From: Pseudomonas sp. QTF5
GTDB lineage: Bacteria > Pseudomonadota > Gammaproteobacteria > Pseudomonadales > Pseudomonadaceae
Assembly: GCF_000512695.2 (NCBI RefSeq)
Contig: NZ_AZRW02000013.1
Span: 1 to 64,000, forward strand
DNA length: 64,000 nucleotides
Direction: 5' to 3'
Part shown: piece by piece, positions 45,653 through 54,928 of the stretch
How positions within the stretch are numbered: position 1 is the first letter of the stretch
How the letters are laid out: each line of letters begins with the position of its first letter
Notes under the pieces: model-generated
What the model was told of the DNA's origin: nothing
The model's database searches: none
Seen by the model: the letters and a program-made list of their open reading frames with translations, nothing else
Translations under genes and position numbers: made by a program

Positions 45653-47845
45653 ATGAAAAATAGAAATGCCTTGCTCTTACAGCCTTTATCGGCCTCCCTC
45701 AAGTGGGCGCCTCTCCTGCCTTTTTTGCTGGTAAGCACCCACTCGATGGCCAGAATCCTTGACAATGAAACCGCCGTGATCAACGGCAATGTCAGTGCTG
45801 ATAATTATTTGCTCAGAAACAATTCCGCCCTGACGGCCAATGGGGCAACGACCCGTGAGATCAGAGCTGATACAGGTTCGAAGCTGACGCTCAACGGCGC
45901 CACGGTGACATCCGTGGGAAGCCCGATTGCTGTCGATTTAGTCGATGCCAGTGCGAACATTACCCGGAGTATTGTGACGGGTACCAGTACGGGCCTGTCG
46001 CTTGGCACTGTCGCCGCCAACCCTCAGGGCTCATCATCGAGCGTCACCGATAGCGTCATTACCGGGGGGACGAACGGTGCCTCGGTGGGTAACTTGAGTG
46101 TGTTGGCTTTGACCCGCACGGTTCTCACCGGTACGAGCGGGCAGGGGCTTCAAATCGCTAATGGTCTGGCGTCGGCGACCGATAGCAAAATAAGTGGTGG
46201 GCGTAATGGTGTTTTGTTTACGCCTGGCGGCACAGGCAACTCCGGGCGTCTGGTGCTCGACAATACGGACGTGGTAGGTCAAAGCGGCTCGGCAATCCTC
46301 ATCAACGACTTTGGTCTGTCGCCGATTATCGCTACTGTTGAAGTAGGTAATGGCTCCACTCTGGTCGGGGGCAACGGCAATCTGCTTGAAGTCAAAGGTT
46401 CCTCGACGGCCAACATGACGGTCGATAACAGCCATCTGGTGGGTGATGTCACTGTCGAATCCGGTGCTTTTGCAAATATCACATTGCAGAACCAGTCGAC
46501 CTTGACCGGTCAACTCGACAATGTGTCCAGCCTTGCTGTCAATAGCGGAGCCAGGTGGGTCATGGTCGGTGACGGGAACGTCGGGAATGTAGAACTCAAC
46601 GGCGGTGGAATTCAGTTCGGCAACCCTGGCGAGTTCTACAAGCTGACGGTTGGCAATCTGGCGGGTGAGGGCGGTACGTTCTACATGCACACCAATTTCG
46701 GCGTGGTCGACACCCTGACCGTCACCGGAACAGCCAGTGGCAATCATCTGGTTTCGATCGATTCCAGCGGTTCGGAACCTGTGGCGGCCGGGTCAATACC
46801 CGTTGTGCATATCGGCGGCGGCGATGCTCAGTTCACGCTGCTAGGTGGCGAAGTGGATCTGGGTGCGTTTTCTTATGACCTGATCAAACAAGGCGACAAA
46901 GACTGGTACCTGAACACCACGAGCCGAACCATAAGCCCTGGCACGCGTTCGGTCCTTGCGCTTTTCAATACAGCCCCGACTGTCTGGTACGGCGAACTGA
47001 GTACGCTGCGTACCCGGATGGGCGAGGTGCGGATGGACCACGGCAAAGCTGGCGGGTGGGTGAGAGCGTACGGCAACAAGTACGACGTCAGCGCCAACTC
47101 CGGCGTCGCCTATCAACAAACGCAGCAGGGTTTGTCTTTCGGTGCCGATGGTGTGTTGCCGGCTGGCGATGGCCAATGGCTCGTGGGCCTGTTGGGTGGC
47201 TATAGCCAATCCGATATCGATCTGAGCCGAGGCACCAGTGGCACGGTCGACAGCTATTATCTGGGCGCCTACACCACGTGGATGGACGAGCCCAGCGGTT
47301 ATTACTTCGATGGCGTACTCAAGTTCAACCGGTTCCAGAACAAGTCCGACGTCCAGCTCAGTGATGGTGATAAGACCAAAGGTCACTACAACAACAACGG
47401 TGTTGGCGCATCCCTTGAATTCGGACGACATATCAAACTGGCCGACGATTACTTCGTAGAGCCGTACACACAATTGTCGGGTGTGATCATTCAAGGTCAG
47501 GATTACGACCTCGACAATGGCCTGGTCGCCGAAGGGGATCGTACGCGTTCCCTGCTGGGCAAGGTGGGCGCCACTGCGGGACGAAATTTCAACCTGGGTG
47601 AGAACAAGACAGTCCAGCCCTATATCCGGGTAGCCTATGTTCACGAGTTCGCCAAAAACAATGAAGTTGAAGTCAACAACAATGTATTCAACAACAATTT
47701 GTCCGGCTCCCGTGGTGAGTTGGGTACAGGCATTGCCGTGAACATTAACGAAGCCGTCTCCATGCATGTTGATCTTGACTACAGCAACGGCGACAAGATC
47801 GAGCAGCCGTGGGGCTTCAATGTCGGTGCACGTTATCGCTGGTAA
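45653..47845 (+). CDS. Classical autotransporter (type Va) with pertactin-like passenger
   Basis: A 730-residue protein: a long signal peptide ending near STHSMA, a passenger of about 30-440 built of short strand repeats (VTDSVITGGTNGASVGNLSV, LVLDNTDVVGQSGSAILIND, ATVEVGNGSTLVGGNGNLLE) expected to form a beta-helix, and a C-terminal beta-barrel from about 465 (MGEVRMDHGKAGGWVRAYGN to the terminal GFNVGARYRW). The final aromatic residue fits BAM recognition. The passenger has no obvious protease triad or RGD motif, so adhesion is the best guess. The ATG at 45653 is preferred over 45626 because it directly starts the basic n-region of the signal. Confidence 0.88.
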   Translation: MKNRNALLLQPLSASLKWAPLLPFLLVSTHSMARILDNETAVINGNVSADNYLLRNNSALTANGATTREIRADTGSKLTLNGATVTSVGSPIAVDLVDASANITRSIVTGTSTGLSLGTVAANPQGSSSSVTDSVITGGTNGASVGNLSVLALTRTVLTGTSGQGLQIANGLASATDSKISGGRNGVLFTPGGTGNSGRLVLDNTDVVGQSGSAILINDFGLSPIIATVEVGNGSTLVGGNGNLLEVKGSSTANMTVDNSHLVGDVTVESGAFANITLQNQSTLTGQLDNVSSLAVNSGARWVMVGDGNVGNVELNGGGIQFGNPGEFYKLTVGNLAGEGGTFYMHTNFGVVDTLTVTGTASGNHLVSIDSSGSEPVAAGSIPVVHIGGGDAQFTLLGGEVDLGAFSYDLIKQGDKDWYLNTTSRTISPGTRSVLALFNTAPTVWYGELSTLRTRMGEVRMDHGKAGGWVRAYGNKYDVSANSGVAYQQTQQGLSFGADGVLPAGDGQWLVGLLGGYSQSDIDLSRGTSGTVDSYYLGAYTTWMDEPSGYYFDGVLKFNRFQNKSDVQLSDGDKTKGHYNNNGVGASLEFGRHIKLADDYFVEPYTQLSGVIIQGQDYDLDNGLVAEGDRTRSLLGKVGATAGRNFNLGENKTVQPYIRVAYVHEFAKNNEVEVNNNVFNNNLSGSRGELGTGIAVNINEAVSMHVDLDYSNGDKIEQPWGFNVGARYRW

Positions 47846-48002
47846 TTTAATACGTTGAAGAGGGGATGGCGTTTTTGCCTCCCCCGTACGTACCGGAGGG
47901 ATGGCGGGTAATCGATTACAAGAAAAGAGGAAGTGGTATCTATCTGCCGGGAATGTAATAAGCGGTGTTTTTCGGCTTGTTTTCATGTGTGAGGGAACCA
48001 GC

Positions 48003-49520
48003 ATGTTCAAGCTTTTCGAATTGTTCAAAAACTTACTTTCTCGCAAACAGAGCCTTGAAAATCTGGATGCTCCCAGGGTAATCGGTGCGCTTCCGCCTAT
48101 GCCTGGCGGCGAAGAAAATCTGCTACCCAAGGACGCATGGCTTGAACCGTTACGCGTAGAATTCAATCTTTGGCCCGATTACGCTCAGGCCCCAGAGGTA
48201 TTCGATACCCTGGAACTGATATGGGATAACGACGAAAGTAATCCGGTTGCCACAAAGCAGTATCAAGGGCCAATTGATCCGGACAATCCGCCCGATCTCT
48301 GGTTGCATGTACCAATTGCCAATCTGCAAGAGGGTGTACATCAGCTGCGCTACCGAGTACTTCCCTGGAATGGTTCACCCCCTCGAGATTCAGTGCCAGT
48401 CAACGTCACCATCGATAAAACCCCTCCCATACTGGCTACCGCCAGCGAATTGAGTATTCCTGACGATATTCGTCCACCCAACAAACTGACCGCCCGCTAC
48501 CTTGAATTGAACGATGACGAGGTGAAGGCTGGCCTCCCGTCATATACAAGTCCTCGGCCCTGGGATCGCATCACGTGGTATTGGGGTCCAACCCCGGGTA
48601 CCCAGGAAGAGGGCGGCGAGATCGAGCTCGATGACAGCGACTATTCCGAACCCGTCATCATCACAATTCCAGGTGATCTGATCCGTGAAAGAGACGATGG
48701 TTGGCGCTATGTGTGGTACAAGGTGCGGGACCGCGCGGGCAATGTGAGTCATCGTTCCGAACCAGTGGAGCTGGACGTTGCCGCAACGCCAATTCCGCGT
48801 GATTTGCCTTGGCCTAGTGTAGAAAAAGCCTCGGGTGAGGGGGCGCGCCAAACGCTCGATCCGTTGCAGGTTACGACGGGTGCGGTTGTGGTGATTCCTG
48901 AGGGTGCGGCTTATCCATCTGAAGAGGTGTGGCTGCAGTGGGGCGAGCCCGATTCGTTGGGTGCCTGTCGAGTTGATTCCCCTATAGACCCCGGGCAAAG
49001 ACGTTATTTGGTTCCAAAGGAATCCGTCGCCCCTTTTATCGATAAGGAGGTGCCTGTTTACTACGTCGTGGTCGACCACAATTCTGAACAGTTACCGTCT
49101 CAACGACTTACTCTAAAAATCATCAAGCTAAGCGGCCTGCCTACGGTTCAATGCGATGGGCTTACAGGTGGAGACCTAAGCTACAGGAACGTCGAGGCAA
49201 CAGGTGCGAAGATGACCCTCATACCGTGGCCCTTGATGAGTACCGATCATTGGATCCGAATAACGATGACCGGCCTCAATAGTGGGAGTGGAGTCCCCAT
49301 TTCCTATCCAGTGATCAACGGTCGTGCGGTCACCGCTCGCGAGGTGCTCGTTGGTATCGGTGGGGATCAAGTCATCCGGGTACCGAAGACTTTTTTGAAT
49401 ACGCTCCGCCGTAATGCGCCACTCACCGGTCGCGTCTACGTCAGCTTTGACGGCGGGAAAACCTGGCCTCCGGATTCTTCGCCTGATTTCCCACTACTGA
49501 CACTGACACTTGTCGATTGA
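48003..49520 (+). CDS. Ig-like repeat protein 2 (505 residues, unknown function)
   Basis: The ATG at 48003 (MFKLFELFKNLLSRKQSLEN) has GAGGGA upstream. After a short amphipathic start come strand-rich units parallel to protein 1: VHQLRYRVLPWNGSPPRDSV then VNVTIDKTPPILA, and RYVWYKVRDRAGNVSHRSEP. The last unit, TVQCDGLTGGDLSYRNVEAT to VYVSFDGGKTWPPDSSPDFP, parallels the end of protein 3 (62107). No signal peptide of Sec type is clear. It is convergent with the fimbrial adhesin gene, with 45 bases between the stops. Function unknown; a family of modular beta-sandwich proteins is a structural inference. Confidence 0.75.
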   Translation: MFKLFELFKNLLSRKQSLENLDAPRVIGALPPMPGGEENLLPKDAWLEPLRVEFNLWPDYAQAPEVFDTLELIWDNDESNPVATKQYQGPIDPDNPPDLWLHVPIANLQEGVHQLRYRVLPWNGSPPRDSVPVNVTIDKTPPILATASELSIPDDIRPPNKLTARYLELNDDEVKAGLPSYTSPRPWDRITWYWGPTPGTQEEGGEIELDDSDYSEPVIITIPGDLIRERDDGWRYVWYKVRDRAGNVSHRSEPVELDVAATPIPRDLPWPSVEKASGEGARQTLDPLQVTTGAVVVIPEGAAYPSEEVWLQWGEPDSLGACRVDSPIDPGQRRYLVPKESVAPFIDKEVPVYYVVVDHNSEQLPSQRLTLKIIKLSGLPTVQCDGLTGGDLSYRNVEATGAKMTLIPWPLMSTDHWIRITMTGLNSGSGVPISYPVINGRAVTAREVLVGIGGDQVIRVPKTFLNTLRRNAPLTGRVYVSFDGGKTWPPDSSPDFPLLTLTLVD

Positions 49521-49565
49521 ATACTTGTCTGGACACAGACGCTGTTAGCGCGAACCTAAACAAGT

Positions 49566-50654
49566 CTACTTGTAAGTCAATGTAAAGTTTAACGCGCCTT
49601 TTGCAGACCCGGCACGTATGTCACTGCTTGCACCAAGTTGATAATACCGCGCGGTAAAATCCAGAACGGTGTCGCCGTTGCTTATCGGTTTTAGAGGTAC
49701 TTCTCGCTCGAGTTCGACGGGTGTAAGACCATCGCCGCGCAGGATCTGTATACCCATCCCTTCAGCCGAGGAATCAGCTGTCAGGCTGAAAACTCCCGAT
49801 GGGGTTGCCGGTTGCGAGCCACTGGCACCCTCAAGATGAATGTTGGCGTAGGCGATGTTGATATCGCGCCCATCGGTAACACATGAAGCCAGGGTGATCT
49901 TGAACGGTACTGCAGTGGTCGTGTAGCCCGGCCCCGAAAAATCGACCGCGTCCCAGTCCCCGAGTTGCACAGGGTCGGCGCTGACTTGGCTGGTCCCGCA
50001 ATGAGCCTGGACCACCGTACCAATCAGTCCGACCCCAAAAGCCTTGCCGGTAATGCCCGAAAAAGAACCGCTGAACAATTCTTGTCCGTTGAGTGTTTGC
50101 GGCCCCGGCGGAATCTGCCCTGTTTTTATCAGCGTAATTCGGCTTTCCAACCGTGAAAAAGTCAGCAATGCGGCACCCATTGGTCGTTGGTGATGTGCGC
50201 TGAACGGCACGGTGGAGTCGCCGAAATCTGGGACAAAAGCGTTGCTCGCGGAGTTATCGAACGGGAACAACAGTTTTATCTGTACACCTACACCAGGAAT
50301 ATTGGTTTGCATGAGGGTATTGGGAGCCACTTGAGTTCCCGTGGCTAGCAACAGACCCTGAGCAAGCGGCACGCTCGTATGTGCATTGAATGACAGTCGG
50401 ACATTCCCATCGTTTTCACAGATGATGGCGCGTCCTTCGTTGTTTGACGTTCTTATGAATTGCGAAGCCCTGCCTATCACACTACCAACCGGCGCATCTC
50501 GTGGCACGAATACACTGCCGAGGTTCTGATGAAATGTCATGGTCCCGGCGCCGGTTCTCCAATCACAGGAGTTGGGCGTGGCCTGCGCCGGAAAGTGATG
50601 GAAACCGGCAACGAACCCCAGCAAGCCAACCAATTTGTTTATGGATAGTTTCAT
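49566..50654 (-). CDS. Fimbrial tip adhesin of the chaperone-usher operon
   Basis: A 362-residue two-domain protein starting MKLSINKLVGLLGFVAGFHH, a signal peptide with cleavage after AQA. The N-terminal lectin-like half (about 30-215) is specific to the tip subunit. The C-terminal pilin half (VVQAHCGTSQVSADPVQLGD to YQLGASSDIRAGSAKGALNF, TLTYK) has the incomplete Ig fold completed by the usher-delivered donor strand. It is the last gene of the operon, 53 bases behind the usher. The ATG at 50684 would place ten residues before the signal. The receptor is unknown. Confidence 0.85.
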   Translation of the reverse strand: MKLSINKLVGLLGFVAGFHHFPAQATPNSCDWRTGAGTMTFHQNLGSVFVPRDAPVGSVIGRASQFIRTSNNEGRAIICENDGNVRLSFNAHTSVPLAQGLLLATGTQVAPNTLMQTNIPGVGVQIKLLFPFDNSASNAFVPDFGDSTVPFSAHHQRPMGAALLTFSRLESRITLIKTGQIPPGPQTLNGQELFSGSFSGITGKAFGVGLIGTVVQAHCGTSQVSADPVQLGDWDAVDFSGPGYTTTAVPFKITLASCVTDGRDINIAYANIHLEGASGSQPATPSGVFSLTADSSAEGMGIQILRGDGLTPVELEREVPLKPISNGDTVLDFTARYYQLGASSDIRAGSAKGALNFTLTYK

Positions 50655-50706
50655 GATGATTTCCTGAGCGGTCAGGGTGGTCATGGTTTTCCGCGCCTCT
50701 TGAGTC

Positions 50707-53229
50707 TTAGCGCGACGACGATTGGCATGTCATAGACTGCAACCGGTAGCCCTGTGTCTGCTGCATGTTCTGTGGGTCAACGAACAGTTGGCACCGCGGT
50801 TCAGTTTGTGCCCCCCAACGCACCTGCAGAACGTGCGGTTCGGCACTGGTCGAAAGCATGACTTGACCGGCCTGCCCAACGATACCGATGACTTCATTGC
50901 CATTGCTCACCTGAGCCCCGAAGGGTAACGGCTGACCGTTCGCGGTACTGCCCGTGATCACCAGGCGGGTGACAGAGCGCGCCGCGAAGGTCGCCTTAAC
51001 CACAGCACCGCGTCTGGGTACGACCTGGGCGGTACCGTTATCGATTTCTACTTCGGGGCCGGACTTATCCGTTTCCAGGACGAGATGATTGACTCGGTAG
51101 GGACGCAAGTACGGCACCAGTGCGTAGCCCCGCACATTGGTTTCAACGCCAATGGCATTCACTACCCCGATGCCCTCAATGCCTGGAACTTCAACAAGCG
51201 CCGTGGTTTCACCCATGTAAGGCCCCAACTCGACGCCTCCCGAATGCAGCATCACAGTGCCGCTGGCATTGAGCGAAACGTTTCGGTAGTCGTTACCTTG
51301 AGTGAGACCGGCGCCGATACTGCCGGCGGACGCCTGATACCCAAGCGAAAGCGCGGCGGACTTTTGCCTCGCTTCGTCGTTGCTGACAGACGCCTGATAG
51401 CTGAGCCGGTTTTGATCGATGCTACCGCTCAGGCTCGCGCGCTGACTGAGTTGATCGCCGTTTCTCTGGAAGTCCAAAGTCGCGTTGCTGGAATGACCAA
51501 AATTCAATGGAAAGGTTGCACTTAGCCCAATCTGCCGGTCATTGCCACGATCGTTACTCAACGATTGGGAGGCAAACAGGTTGTAATTCACGCCTTTGTA
51601 TCGAGTGTTGAAGTTGAACTGATACTGGCGTTGGACATGGGTGCTCTGCCAATAATCCTGTTGCGACAGGGAAAGGCTCAGTGAACTTTGAGCGCTTATA
51701 TTCTGATAAACGGATGCCTCCAGCCGACTGCGACGGCTGCCGCGCCAGGTTGAGCTTTGGCTGCGTTGGCGCACAGCTTCATCGAAGTCCCGATACCCCT
51801 CGGTGGAATAGCGATAACCGGCGAAGCGCACGTTCGTTCTGGAGGCGAACGACTTGCCATATTTGACCGCATAACTCGGCCCTTGAACTTCCTGCGAGTC
51901 CACGTTGCCGATATCGGCGCGGGACTGGGTCAGATCGAGGGACAGCGCGCCAAACGATCCCAGGTCCCTGGATACCCCAACGGTGCCGGCCCGGTAGAAG
52001 TCACTGGCCATCAGGCCACCATACAGCGTCGAACTCCACACAGTGCCCATGGCCAATGTTCCCTGCCAGAACACAGGTTCTTCAAGATCGTCTGCGCCAT
52101 AGTAGCGACCCAGCGCGCTGCTATAGCGCCACACGCCTTCGCGCAGCAAATTGTTGAGCGTCGCGTAGGGTTGCGAAAAACGTCGGACCTGTCCATCCGC
52201 TTCGGTTAGAACGATGTCCAGCTCGCCGCTACCGCCGCTGATACTGAGGTCATCGATTTCATAAGGGCCAGGGCTGACATAGGTGGAATAAATCGGGTAA
52301 CCGCTTTGAAAAATTTCCAGATTGGCGCGTGTTTGCGCCACGCCTCGGATGATCGGCGCGTAATTCTGCAGCACATCGGGCAGCATCCCAGGGTCCGAAC
52401 CTATGACAGCGCCCCTGATGGGCACGCTTCTGAAAACGTCGCCACTGGTGAAGGTTTCACCCAAAGTCAGGTTTGCATGGGTGCCCGGCAAATCACGCTG
52501 GGCAAAGGTGTTGGTTCTCGTCCACTCCCGCTCGCCTTGCTCATTCATACGCAGCGACTGGTTGCTGCGCAATCGCCATGAGCCGAGGTTCAGACCGCTG
52601 TTGAGGTACAGGTCATCGCTGCTTTGATCGCCTGCATGGCGGCTGTTGGTTTGTTGCGCCGACACCTGGTAACTGACAAACGCGGCGTTGATGCCGTTGT
52701 CCCAGCGCTCGGGATCAACCTCGCCCAGGACGTTGCGACGCATGGCGATCTGAGGCACGGAAAGAGCAAGCGACAGCTTGCTGCCATCGAAATCGATTTG
52801 CGCGCCGGGAACGAGTTTCAACAGGTCGATGCACGTCGTTTGCAGCAAATCCGGATCGACCAGACCGTCGAGCCGGATGCCCATCTCGTCCAATAGCCGG
52901 GGCGAAAGGCAAGGTAATAATCGATCACCCTCGGGGTTGAGAATGAATTGGATTTCCCGCTGGCCAAAGTGATTGAGGTTGACCTGAATATCGACCCAAT
53001 AGCGTCCAGGACCGAGATCGTCGCCGTTCGACAGCGTGCTCAGGGCCAATGCCCCGGCCTCTGCATCAGTTTCCGGGCTCTGGCGCATGAAACTGGATTG
53101 GAACTCGATGGTCGATGCTCCCTGTGCAGCCTTTACATCGAGCAACAGTCCCGCACCGCTGCCGATGACAATCAGTCGGGCCAGGTGCAGGCGCAAGGGC
53201 GCGCACCGGTTTTCCGGTAAGCATGTCAT
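50707..53229 (-). CDS. Outer-membrane fimbrial usher (FimD/PapC family)
   Basis: The usher assembles pilus subunits and threads the fibre out. The ATG at 53229 (MTCLPENRCAPLRLHLARLI) gives a signal peptide ending near AAQGA and 840 residues. Visible parts are the N-terminal chaperone-binding domain (IEFQSSFMRQ, GRYWVDIQVNLNHFGQREIQ), the 24-strand barrel with plug (TFTSGDVFRSVPIRGAVIGS, DPGMLPDVLQNYAPIIRGVA, VSPGPYEIDDLSISGGSGEL), and the C-terminal domains (RGYALVPYLRPYRVNHLVLE, VPRRGAVVKATFAARSVTRL). An in-frame TTG at 53253 is a less likely start. Confidence 0.93.
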   Translation of the reverse strand: MTCLPENRCAPLRLHLARLIVIGSGAGLLLDVKAAQGASTIEFQSSFMRQSPETDAEAGALALSTLSNGDDLGPGRYWVDIQVNLNHFGQREIQFILNPEGDRLLPCLSPRLLDEMGIRLDGLVDPDLLQTTCIDLLKLVPGAQIDFDGSKLSLALSVPQIAMRRNVLGEVDPERWDNGINAAFVSYQVSAQQTNSRHAGDQSSDDLYLNSGLNLGSWRLRSNQSLRMNEQGEREWTRTNTFAQRDLPGTHANLTLGETFTSGDVFRSVPIRGAVIGSDPGMLPDVLQNYAPIIRGVAQTRANLEIFQSGYPIYSTYVSPGPYEIDDLSISGGSGELDIVLTEADGQVRRFSQPYATLNNLLREGVWRYSSALGRYYGADDLEEPVFWQGTLAMGTVWSSTLYGGLMASDFYRAGTVGVSRDLGSFGALSLDLTQSRADIGNVDSQEVQGPSYAVKYGKSFASRTNVRFAGYRYSTEGYRDFDEAVRQRSQSSTWRGSRRSRLEASVYQNISAQSSLSLSLSQQDYWQSTHVQRQYQFNFNTRYKGVNYNLFASQSLSNDRGNDRQIGLSATFPLNFGHSSNATLDFQRNGDQLSQRASLSGSIDQNRLSYQASVSNDEARQKSAALSLGYQASAGSIGAGLTQGNDYRNVSLNASGTVMLHSGGVELGPYMGETTALVEVPGIEGIGVVNAIGVETNVRGYALVPYLRPYRVNHLVLETDKSGPEVEIDNGTAQVVPRRGAVVKATFAARSVTRLVITGSTANGQPLPFGAQVSNGNEVIGIVGQAGQVMLSTSAEPHVLQVRWGAQTEPRCQLFVDPQNMQQTQGYRLQSMTCQSSSR

Positions 53230-53254
53230 GGTGTATTCCGGGCAGAAGCGCAAT

Positions 53255-54016
53255 TCACGGTGTGAGCTGTAAAGGCAGGGTCAAAGGGAGGGTGTAGCCG
53301 CCGTAATCGTTGATGGCCGAAAATACCACCTGCAAACCAGTCTCTGGTTTGAGCGAATCCAGTGCGTAGGTATGGCTGGAAAATGGCTCGGCCATCCTGA
53401 CGGCCTGAATGATTTGGTTTTGGTCGGCGCTGGTCACTTCCAGTCGCGCGAAAGTCACATGAAAAGGCGTGGGGTTATTCACCACAAGGTGTTGTCTGTC
53501 TCCGATGCGCTTGATCGACCATTGCAGATCCTTCAATCGAGCGACCGGATTGTCCGTGAGCTGTTCAGGTCGATAGAAAAACTTGATTCGGGTGCGCAGT
53601 GCAAAATTAAGAACATTTCCCTGGCTGTCATCGGCTTGGGGAATTTCCTGAACATTGAAATAAAACAATGACTCGCGATCGGTGGGGAGGTTGTTGGGCA
53701 GGCCACTTATCTGCACTTGCTGTTGTTTTCCCGGGTTGAGTCGGAACAGCGGTGGAGAAGAAATAAACGGCACCGGGGTGGTGGTATCGTCTTCGACCGT
53801 GTTGACCCAGGTTTGCACGGCGAATGGTTTTTCGCCTGGATTGGTAACGACCAGTGAGGTACTGCGTTTTTCACCATCGAATACCACGCGGGTGCCGCTG
53901 AGCCTCAGCGCCGCCTGGCTGGCGGGTATGTATGTCGCGAGCATGGACGCAATCACACAAACGCCGACGGTGGGCCGACAAAAGTCCACCAGTTTGATCA
54001 AACCGAGCATGTTCAT
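53255..54016 (-). CDS. Periplasmic fimbrial chaperone (PapD family)
   Basis: The chaperone folds pilins by donor-strand complementation. It is a 253-residue protein with signal peptide MNMLGLIKLVDFCRPTVGVC ... SQA. Family signatures are RLSGTRVVFDGEKRSTSLVV, FISSPPLFRLNPGKQQQVQI (with the conserved PP-F-R-L and subunit-anchoring residues), DRESLFYFNVQEIPQ, and LRTRIKFFYRPEQL. Its stop lies 25 bases before the usher start. The preceding pilin gene ends 81 bases upstream. Confidence 0.93.
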   Translation of the reverse strand: MNMLGLIKLVDFCRPTVGVCVIASMLATYIPASQAALRLSGTRVVFDGEKRSTSLVVTNPGEKPFAVQTWVNTVEDDTTTPVPFISSPPLFRLNPGKQQQVQISGLPNNLPTDRESLFYFNVQEIPQADDSQGNVLNFALRTRIKFFYRPEQLTDNPVARLKDLQWSIKRIGDRQHLVVNNPTPFHVTFARLEVTSADQNQIIQAVRMAEPFSSHTYALDSLKPETGLQVVFSAINDYGGYTLPLTLPLQLTP

Positions 54017-54097
54017 TACCTATGGTCCAGGCGAGCAGTGCCCGCCTGGACAGCATCAGAACGCCCCGTGTCTGCAATAGCGAACAGGGGCAGGGAG

Positions 54098-54646
54098 TCA
54101 GTTGATGGCGACGACGAATTGCACGTCGGCCGAGGCAGCACCCGCCGTTACAGGCATGGCTATCGAACGGTAGTAAGCGTTGAACAACATGTCGGTCGGA
54201 TTGGTGTCGTCCAGGTCGTAATCGACAGAGGATCCGCCCGGTGGGATCGCTGCACCGCTTTTATCCTTCAGCGTGATAGCGACGCCTTTCGCGCCGTCTG
54301 CCGTGGGCGTGACCGCGAAGTTGGCGCCAGTAGAATCAGCCGTACCATTGAACGTTACGCTGGCGGTACTGGTGGGTGTCAGGACGCAACCCGAACCACC
54401 CTTCACGCGCAAGGCGAATCGCTTGCCGCCGTATTCTTGCCCCACGGCGGTAAAGCGGCTGACGTCAATGTTGCCCATTTTGACCTGGTTGCCGATGGAG
54501 CCGTCTTCCGGGTTGACGATTTCAATCGGGCAAGTGCTGGCGGTGATCCTGCCTTCAAAGTTGATAGTGCCGGTGTTGGCGAAGGCACCTGTCGCGGTGA
54601 GGCTTGCAGTCAAACCCAGAGACAACGCGAGTAGAGTTTTTTTCAC
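54098..54646 (-). CDS. Major fimbrial subunit (type 1 pilin family)
   Basis: The first gene of the chaperone-usher operon. The GTG at 54646 has AAGGA eight bases upstream and gives MKKTLLALSLGLTASLTATG with cleavage after AFA. The 182-residue pilin has an Ig-like fold with the disulfide cysteines in TASTCPIEIV and GSGCVLTP, an N-terminal donor strand (TGTINFEGRITAST), and an end AASADVQFVVAIN close to the usual penultimate Tyr motif but without the Tyr. The operon starts here: no gene lies in the 282 bases upstream. Confidence 0.9.
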   Translation of the reverse strand: MKKTLLALSLGLTASLTATGAFANTGTINFEGRITASTCPIEIVNPEDGSIGNQVKMGNIDVSRFTAVGQEYGGKRFALRVKGGSGCVLTPTSTASVTFNGTADSTGANFAVTPTADGAKGVAITLKDKSGAAIPPGGSSVDYDLDDTNPTDMLFNAYYRSIAMPVTAGAASADVQFVVAIN

Positions 54647-54928
54647 AATTCAAATCCTTTTTAGTCTCGCAGAACCCAGCGCATGGAGATCGAGACATGG
54701 GCGCTGTAGCGATGCGAGGCAAACGAAGTCACGAGCAATGTCTTGTCTCGACGGGGTAGGGATTCTAGAAAGCTGGAGAGGGAGGAGATATGAGAGAACT
54801 CTCACTTTGGTGTGGCTGTGCGCTGGGATTATTGCAAGGCGTGTTGTTTGACTATCAGGCGGCGTAAATATAGGAAGGTAATGGGTGCAGCCCTTTGTAG
54901 GACTGCACCTGGATGGTTGATGTCGTTG

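Noticed and set aside
46841..48166. Minus-strand frame of 441 codons opposite the autotransporter barrel
   Set aside because: Antisense of a beta-barrel gene with a convincing signal and C-terminus; no motif in the frame itself.
54884..54909. GGTGCAG...CTGCACC hairpin behind the RHS gene as a terminator
   Set aside because: A seven-bp stem without a T-run on either strand; too weak to call.
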